Part shown: positions 1-4,248 of the stretch, piece after piece
Layout of the letters: every line of letters begins with the position of its first letter
Position numbering within the stretch: the stretch's first letter is position 1
Origin: Acidobacteriota bacterium
Lineage (GTDB): Bacteria > Acidobacteriota > Terriglobia > Terriglobales > Acidobacteriaceae
Direction of reading: 5' to 3'
Length of the DNA: 5,269 nucleotides
Assembly (NCBI GenBank): GCA_021799945.1
Contig: JAJYZK010000251.1
Span: forward strand, 1-5,269
Notes under the pieces: model-generated
Database searches by the model: none
Told to the model about the DNA's origin: nothing
Seen by the model: the letters and a program-made list of their open reading frames with translations, nothing else
Program-made: the position numbers and the translations under genes

Positions 1-349
1 GATTGACGGCCATCACGCGCTCGTAGTCATCGCGGGAGACATCGGCGGTCTCGGCCAGCACGTTTTGAACGCCGGCATTGTTGTACGCGGCGTCGAGACG
101 GCCAAACTCCGCCACCGTCTGCTTCACCATCGCTTCGACCTGCGCGTCGTCGGACACATCGCACCGGACAGCGAGCGTCTTATGGCCTTCGCCGGCCAGA
201 TCCTTTGCCGCCGCCTGAACGTCGTTCCCGTTCCAATCGGCCAGCACTACCGCGGCGCCGGCCTCTGCGAATGCCTTCGCCGTCGCAAGTCCCAGTCCCG
301 ATGCGGCCCCCGTAACAAGGGCCACCTTGTTCTCAAACGAAATGACCAT
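1..349 (-). CDS. Short-chain dehydrogenase/reductase (SDR), N-terminal part; 3' end outside window
   Basis: Reading the minus strand from the ATG at 349 gives 116 residues open to the window edge. It is the NAD(P)-binding half of a classical SDR oxidoreductase. The protein opens MVISFENKVALVTG. The glycine-rich cofactor motif TGAASGLG lies at residues 13-20. Asp38 at the end of the second beta strand (VVLAD) is the usual mark of NAD(H) preference. CDV at 63-65 is the adenine-contacting Asp motif, NNAG is at 90-93, and Asn116 in the final MAVN is the expected Asn of the Asn-Ser-Tyr-Lys tetrad. The Ser and YxxxK motifs would fall beyond the left edge. Classical SDRs are about 250 residues, so roughly half is visible. 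A GGAG element sits 4 nt before the start, and the upstream ATG at 359 is in another frame. The gene is divergent from a LysR regulator that probably controls it. The substrate (sugar, alcohol or ketone) cannot be read from this half. Confidence 0.93.
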   Translation of the reverse strand, partial: MVISFENKVALVTGAASGLGLATAKAFAEAGAAVVLADWNGNDVQAAAKDLAGEGHKTLAVRCDVSDDAQVEAMVKQTVAEFGRLDAAYNNAGVQNVLAETADVSRDDYERVMAVN

Positions 350-353
350 GATG

Positions 354-357
354 CTCC
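354..357 (-). promoter_or_regulatory. Ribosome binding site of the SDR gene
   Basis: GGAG on the minus strand lies 4 nt upstream of the ATG at 349. It supports that start over the out-of-frame ATG at 359, which itself overlaps this element. Confidence 0.6.
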
Positions 358-397
358 ATCTTCCATCGGCGTTTGGTTACCGAGCGCCTGCAAGAAG

Positions 398-403
398 ATT
401 AGA
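398..403 (-). promoter_or_regulatory. Candidate -10 element of the SDR promoter
   Basis: On the minus strand this reads TCTAAT, five of six matches to TATAAT. It would place transcription start near 391 and give an untranslated leader of about 40 nt. No recognisable -35 hexamer sits 16-18 bp upstream (the stretch is GCGCCC-like), which fits a promoter that depends on an activator. This is inference from sequence match only. Confidence 0.3.
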
Positions 404-405
404 TC

Positions 406-417
406 CGGGACTTCCCG
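406..417. repeat. 12-bp palindrome in the SDR/LysR divergent promoter region
   Basis: CGGGA-CT-TCCCG is a perfect inverted repeat with 5-bp arms and a 2-bp spacer. It lies just upstream of the candidate SDR -10, where a regulator or polymerase contact could be affected. It may be an operator half of the local LysR system or a chance palindrome in GC-rich DNA. Confidence 0.3.
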
Positions 418-438
418 AGCGGGCGCCTTTTCTACGGC

Positions 439-461
439 ATACGGTTATGAGTATCATTCAT
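439..461. promoter_or_regulatory. AT-rich dyad cluster, candidate LysR operator
   Basis: Two overlapping inverted repeats occur here: ATAC-N8-GTAT (439-454) and ATGA-GTA-TCAT (447-457). A further TCAT at 458-461 also pairs with the ATGA. The block is clearly more AT-rich than its flanks. Its centre is about 55-60 bp upstream of the proposed SDR transcription start, near the -65 position where LysR-type regulators usually place their recognition site. It also overlaps the candidate lysR -10. This arrangement would fit activation of the SDR gene with autorepression. Protein binding is inferred, not shown. Confidence 0.4.
452..457 (+). promoter_or_regulatory. Candidate -10 element of the lysR gene (possibly leaderless transcript)
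   Basis: TATCAT matches TATAAT at five of six positions and ends 6 nt before the ATG at 464. Transcription would therefore begin at or next to the start codon. The lack of any purine-rich ribosome binding site before this ATG fits a leaderless mRNA. The -35 region about 17 bp upstream (TTTCTA) is poor, so the call is tentative. Confidence 0.3.
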
Positions 462-463
462 CA

Positions 464-1351
464 ATGGCAAGAAACGATCTTGCGGAGCTTTCTGCGTTCG
501 CAACCGTCGCCGAAGAGCGTAGCTTCACCCGCGCCGCCGCCCGGCTGGGGGTCTCCCAGTCCGCTCTGAGTCACTCGATGCGGAGCCTGGAGAAGAGGCT
601 CGGCGTCCAGATGCTCGCCCGGACCACCCGAAGCGTGTCCGCCACGGCGGCGGGCGCGGCGCTGCTTCAGGAGCTCGCGCCGGCGCTTGAGCGGATTGGA
701 AACGCGGTCGCGGAGACCATGAAACAGCGAGCCCGTCCCGCAGGCCGAATCCGTCTCATCATCCCGCGGACGGCGACGCAGATGGTAATTCTTCCAAAGC
801 TCGCAAAGTTCGCTCGCAACTACCCGGAGATAGTTCTGGAAGTCACCTCCTCCAACGATCCCGTCGATCTGATCGCGGGCGGGTATGACGCGGGCATTCA
901 GCTCGGCGAGCTTATCCAGAGGGACATGATCGCGGCGCCCGTGACCCGAGAGATGCGTCTCGCTGTGGTGGGCTCTCCGGAATATTTCGAATCGAATACG
1001 ATTCCGCGTCATCCCAAGGACTTAAAGCGCCACGCCTGCATCGGTTTTCGGTTTAGTCGCAGTCTCTATCGGTGGGAGTTTGAAAAGGGACGCAAGGCGC
1101 TCTCGCTCAGCCCACAAGGACCGGCTTCCTTCGACGATCCCGATCTGGTCATTCAGGCTGTCCTGGACGGCGTGGGAATCGGGACGGCGATGGAGGCGAC
1201 TCTGGCGGAGATGATTGCGAATGGACGCCTGGTTCAGGTGCTGCGCGATTGGTGTCCAACCTTCCCCGGATATTTCCTCTACTATCCCAGCCGCCGAAAT
1301 CAGCCCGCCGCTCTAGCAGCGCTGATCGCCGCACTCCGCTTCTCCGAGTGA
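464..1351 (+). CDS. LysR-family transcriptional regulator, CrgA-like group
   Basis: This 295-residue protein has the typical LysR length and layout. The N-terminal winged helix-turn-helix covers about residues 5-64. Its core is SFTRAAARLGVSQSALSHS (20-38), followed by the LEKRLGVQ and RTTRSVSATAAG stretches that are hallmarks of the family. A linker helix follows (about 65-90), then the periplasmic-binding-protein-like effector domain (about 95-293). The ACIGFRF...WEFE pattern at 191-207 and the FDDPDLVIQAVLDGVGIG segment are typical of the CrgA-like subgroup. I place the start at the ATG at 464 because the conserved HTH begins right after it. The open frame continues upstream to 65, but that part is antisense to the SDR gene and is not protein-like. 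The gene is divergent from the SDR with 114 bp between them, the classic arrangement in which a LysR protein controls its neighbour and itself. The effector ligand is unknown. Confidence 0.95.
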   Translation: MARNDLAELSAFATVAEERSFTRAAARLGVSQSALSHSMRSLEKRLGVQMLARTTRSVSATAAGAALLQELAPALERIGNAVAETMKQRARPAGRIRLIIPRTATQMVILPKLAKFARNYPEIVLEVTSSNDPVDLIAGGYDAGIQLGELIQRDMIAAPVTREMRLAVVGSPEYFESNTIPRHPKDLKRHACIGFRFSRSLYRWEFEKGRKALSLSPQGPASFDDPDLVIQAVLDGVGIGTAMEATLAEMIANGRLVQVLRDWCPTFPGYFLYYPSRRNQPAALAALIAALRFSE

Positions 1352-1525
1352 CGTCCCGGCATCGCGCCCGGCTCTCATCGCGAATTTGCCCTGCCCGGAG
1401 AGGAATGGCGCAATGGACGCCTGGAAGATCGGCGTCGGCGCCGTAGCGCGTTCTCTCTCTGCCTGCCGCCACGGGAGCCTTCGGGTTCGCCCACAAATCC
1501 AGATATTCCCTAAATCTCAACCATC

Positions 1526-1542
1526 CGAAAGACCTTCTTTCG
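1526..1542. promoter_or_regulatory. Perfect inverted repeat CGAAAG-N5-CTTTCG upstream of the glycosidase gene
   Basis: Two 6-bp arms are separated by 5 bp, and the repeat ends 34 bp before the TTG start of the glycosidase. It directly abuts the weak -10-like TATTAG at 1543. Its position suits an operator for a sugar-responsive regulator. The alternative is a small RNA hairpin, since T-rich but interrupted sequence follows, which could act as a weak lysR terminator or a leader structure. Confidence 0.4.
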
Positions 1543-1566
1543 TATTAGCATTTCGTTGTTCTTCAA

Positions 1567-1572
1567 AGGTGG
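1567..1572 (+). promoter_or_regulatory. Ribosome binding site that decides the TTG start of the glycosidase
   Basis: AGGTGG lies 4 nt before the TTG at 1577. The other in-frame TTG, at 1556, has no such element, and the first in-frame codons contain no ATG. This supports 1577 as the start. Confidence 0.55.
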
Positions 1573-1576
1573 CAAA

Positions 1577-4198
1577 TTGAAACCAAATCGATGCACTGCA
1601 AAAGGCCTGAGCTGGTCCGCGAGCCTGTTCGTCCTCTTCACCGCCGGCGTCGCGGCGCGGGCGCAGCAGACCGCAGGCGCGGAGGCTTCCCTCACCGTTC
1701 AGGTCGACCCGCGCAGCGGCGGTTATTCCCTCTCCCTTTCCGCTCCGGCCAGGCGCGTGCTGCTCACGGCCAATATCGCCGTGGAGGTGGATGGCCAGTG
1801 GCTGCATGCCGCGGACTATGCGAAGCATACCGTCTCGCAACCCGACTTGCAGTCCGGTTCGCAAGCGATAAGCGGCGGGGAGGCGCAGTTCGTGAACGAC
1901 CTCGACAGCATCCTGAGTGCGAATAACGGCGCGAATGACGCCGGCAATGCCCTCGCCGAAGCGAGCGCTGCATCGAATTCCCAGCCCCCGAATTCCCGGC
2001 CCAGAATCTGGGTGGTCGTTCACTCCGGGCTGCCGGGCCGGCCGGATCTGATTTGCCGGCTGCGCTCCTATCCCGGCGCTCCCTTCGCCGAAATCCAGGT
2101 GAGCGTGCAGAATACGACCGGAAAGACCGTGCACATCGAGGCCATTCGCGTCGCCGAGGCGGCCGCCGGTCAGGCCTTCCAACTCGGCGGGCCGGATGCG
2201 CAGGACCGCGTGCTCTCCGACAGCTTCAGCGAGGATCGCCCGGGCATGCAGATCCGCGATCTCGCCGACGCGCCGGGCGGCATGCACCGCGCCGTCGGTT
2301 TGCAACTGGTCTACAACCGGCAGTCGCATGTAGATCTGATGGCCGCGGCGCTGACCTCCAACCGCTTTCTCACCGTGCTGCGGCTGCACACCGCATCCGA
2401 TGGCCGCGGCGCGAGCCCCGGCGCATTCGAGATCGATTCCACGGGAACCACCGAGATGCTGCGCGAGAATTCGCTGGCGGATTCGCCCGCGCAGGATCGG
2501 GTGACTCTCGATCTGCCGCTGGCGCCGGGGCAGAGCCTCGACTCCGAGCGCATTCTCTTCGCCGCCGGGTTGCGCCTGCATCGCCAGCTCGAAACCTACG
2601 GCCGGCTGATTCGCAAGCTGCACAACGCCAGGACCACGGCGGAGAATCCTCTGGGCTGGTGGAGCTGGACCGCGTACTACTTCGGCCTGAATCGGAGTAC
2701 GGCGCTCACCAACGCCGAGTGGCTCTCCCAGCATCTGCGGCAAATGGGCTACACCTTTTTTCACATCGACGAGGGCTACCAGTATGCCCGGGGCGAGTAT
2801 GCTACGCCCGACGCCCATCTCTTCCCCGGCGGCATGGCCGGCCTGGAGCGCCGGGTGACCGGCCTGGGATTGGTTCCCGGCATCTGGACCGCGCCCTTTG
2901 AGGTTTCCGAGCGCTCCTGGATCTACCGGCGCCATCCGGACTGGCTGGTCCACAACGCCGACGGCCAGCCGATTCATCTGGGAACCGTGACCAACGGGTT
3001 GGACAGGCTCTACGCGCTGGACACGACGAATCCCGGCGCCCAGGCCTACCTGCGCTCCACGTATATGACGATGGCCGGACAATGGGGCATCCGCTACTTC
3101 AAGCTGGACTTTATGGAAGACAGCGCCGTGGAGGGCTTCTACTATCGCCCGGGAACCACCGCGCTGGAGGCGCAGCGCATCGGCCTGCGCGTCATCCGCG
3201 CGGCTGTGGGCGACCACGTGCTGCTGGATAAAGACGGCAGCGAATTGCTCAACCCGGTGGGCCTCGTCGACTTCGGCCGGATTTCGCAGGATACCGGACA
3301 CAGCTTCAGCGCGACCCGGGATGCGGCCTCCGGGGTCGCCGCCCGCTACTACATGAATCGCAATTATTTTGTGGCGGATCCGGACGCCTTCACCGTCTCG
3401 CCGCAGGCCTTCGGAGGCCGCTCCGGAGAGGGTGACTCGGAGGCGCTTTCCCTAGATGAGGCCAAAGCCTCCATCGCCCTGGCCGCCGTTTCCGGAGGCA
3501 TGTTTGAAATCGGGGACGATCTGCCTACGCTGGGCGCCGCCCCCGACCGGCTGCAGTTGCTGCTGAACGCCGATCTGCTCGACATGGTTCACTTGTCCCG
3601 CGCCTCGATTCCCGAGGACCTGATGAGCTACGCGCCGGAAGAGGGGCAGCCCAGCACGTTCTTCCTGCGCGAGGACGCCACCCAAAGCATGCTGACGGTT
3701 TTCAACTGGACAGACCGGCCGCGCACCCGCACGATCGCTCTGGCGGATCTGGGCCTGACCGCGGAGGCGAACTACAGCGTTGCGGAGATCTTCAGCGACG
3801 CGCGGGCGGAGCCGGCGCGGCGGGGCGCCATTTCCCTCACCCTGCCTCCGCATTCCGTCCGCATGCTCAAGATCGCGGCGCTGGCGCTGGCGCCCGCGCC
3901 ACTCCAGTTCTCCGCCCGGATTCCCTCCACCGCGCCGGCCGGAGCGGATCTTCCCTTTGCCGCGGAGGCCTCTTCCCCCGAGCCGGTGCTGTCGTTTCAC
4001 TGGGAGTTCGGCGACGGCGTCTCCGCCGATGGCGCTGCGGTCGGCCATGCCTTCACGCATGCCGGCAACTATGTCGTTTCCGTCACCGCGACTGGACTCA
4101 ATGGGCGCACCGCCGGGCAGACTTTTCCTGTAACGGTCACCGGCGCAGTTTCGACTAGGTTCACGCCCTCGGAGAAGCAGCGGTACAGCCCGCAGTAG
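1577..4198 (+). CDS. Secreted GH36-like (clan GH-D) alpha-galactosidase-type glycosidase with C-terminal PKD domain
   Basis: The protein has 873 residues from a TTG start. A Sec signal peptide is plain: basic start MKPNR, hydrophobic core at about 10-27, and likely cleavage after ARA at 29, so it acts in the periplasm or outside. A beta-sandwich N-domain spans about 35-345. The catalytic barrel opens at LGWWSWTAYY (359-368) and continues through HIDEGYQ (396-402) and WTAPFE (437-442). The nucleophile Asp511 sits in YFKLDFM and the likely acid/base Asp572 in RISQDTG, 61 residues on. A C-terminal beta domain spans about 690-768. A PKD domain follows (about 776-858, with WEFGDG at 809-814 and HAFTHAGNY at 824-832); such domains often bind glycans or act as spacers. 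The family hydrolyses terminal alpha-galactosides, but the exact substrate is unproven. Two oddities are DE where many relatives have DD, and an Ala/Asn/Ser-rich insert at about 114-142. A second clan GH-D gene faces it downstream. Confidence 0.88.
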   Translation: MKPNRCTAKGLSWSASLFVLFTAGVAARAQQTAGAEASLTVQVDPRSGGYSLSLSAPARRVLLTANIAVEVDGQWLHAADYAKHTVSQPDLQSGSQAISGGEAQFVNDLDSILSANNGANDAGNALAEASAASNSQPPNSRPRIWVVVHSGLPGRPDLICRLRSYPGAPFAEIQVSVQNTTGKTVHIEAIRVAEAAAGQAFQLGGPDAQDRVLSDSFSEDRPGMQIRDLADAPGGMHRAVGLQLVYNRQSHVDLMAAALTSNRFLTVLRLHTASDGRGASPGAFEIDSTGTTEMLRENSLADSPAQDRVTLDLPLAPGQSLDSERILFAAGLRLHRQLETYGRLIRKLHNARTTAENPLGWWSWTAYYFGLNRSTALTNAEWLSQHLRQMGYTFFHIDEGYQYARGEYATPDAHLFPGGMAGLERRVTGLGLVPGIWTAPFEVSERSWIYRRHPDWLVHNADGQPIHLGTVTNGLDRLYALDTTNPGAQAYLRSTYMTMAGQWGIRYFKLDFMEDSAVEGFYYRPGTTALEAQRIGLRVIRAAVGDHVLLDKDGSELLNPVGLVDFGRISQDTGHSFSATRDAASGVAARYYMNRNYFVADPDAFTVSPQAFGGRSGEGDSEALSLDEAKASIALAAVSGGMFEIGDDLPTLGAAPDRLQLLLNADLLDMVHLSRASIPEDLMSYAPEEGQPSTFFLREDATQSMLTVFNWTDRPRTRTIALADLGLTAEANYSVAEIFSDARAEPARRGAISLTLPPHSVRMLKIAALALAPAPLQFSARIPSTAPAGADLPFAAEASSPEPVLSFHWEFGDGVSADGAAVGHAFTHAGNYVVSVTATGLNGRTAGQTFPVTVTGAVSTRFTPSEKQRYSPQ
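1975..2004 (+). repeat. Two-copy 15-bp tandem repeat inside the glycosidase gene
   Basis: Two adjacent 15-bp units both begin GAATTCCC and match at about 12 of 15 positions. They encode NSQPP-NSRPR, at the end of an Ala/Asn/Ser-rich, probably disordered loop within the N-terminal beta-sandwich. The in-frame period suggests a small duplication within a tolerant surface loop. Confidence 0.6.
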
Positions 4199-4213
4199 CG
4201 GTCCGCAGGCAGG

Positions 4214-4242
4214 CGGCGCAGGCGCGGCGTCCGCTTGCGTCG
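4214..4242 (+). terminator. Candidate hairpin terminator between the convergent glycosidase genes
   Basis: On the plus strand, 4214-4224 can pair with 4232-4242 in an 11-bp stem with two G-U pairs and a 7-nt loop. It starts 15 nt after the TAG stop of the plus-strand glycosidase. The sequence after it (AAGCTCTT) has no real U tract, so it is a weak intrinsic terminator at best. On the minus strand the two G-U pairs become mismatches, so it would serve mainly the plus-strand transcript. Confidence 0.4.
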
Positions 4243-4248
4243 AAGCTC

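Larger units (their letters stand above)
1352..1576. other. Intergenic region without a gene
   Basis: These 225 bp lie between lysR and the glycosidase gene. Short open frames on both strands here look neither like protein families nor like proper genes, having no ribosome binding site or conserved motif. No clear terminator for lysR was found. The last 75 bp become more AT-rich, as expected for a promoter, and contain the inverted repeat at 1526-1542 and the ribosome binding site at 1567-1572. No convincing -35/-10 pair could be assigned; TATTAG at 1543-1548 is a weak -10 candidate. Confidence 0.7.

Noticed and set aside
65..463. N-terminal extension of the LysR open frame (133 extra codons)
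   Set aside because: Most of it is antisense to the SDR gene, the sequence is Arg/His/Cys-rich and unlike a protein domain, and the conserved LysR N-terminus begins right after the ATG at 464.
1426..1445. GC-rich self-complementary stretch around CGGCGCCG as a lysR terminator
   Set aside because: Only a short palindrome with no extended stem and no T tract; expected by chance at this GC content.
1352..1525. Possible small genes or a gene remnant in the spacer after lysR
   Set aside because: Short frames exist on both strands but lack ribosome binding sites, known motifs and protein-like composition.
2053..2901. 282-codon plus-strand open frame in another frame of the glycosidase
   Set aside because: It is extremely Arg-rich, typical of a frame-shifted reading of GC-rich coding sequence, with no domain.
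1517..3301. 594-codon open frame on the minus strand opposite the glycosidase
   Set aside because: Long antisense frames are common in GC-rich genes. Its product is Gly/Ala/Arg/Gln-rich with no recognisable motif, while the plus frame encodes a clear signal peptide and GH36 catalytic motifs.
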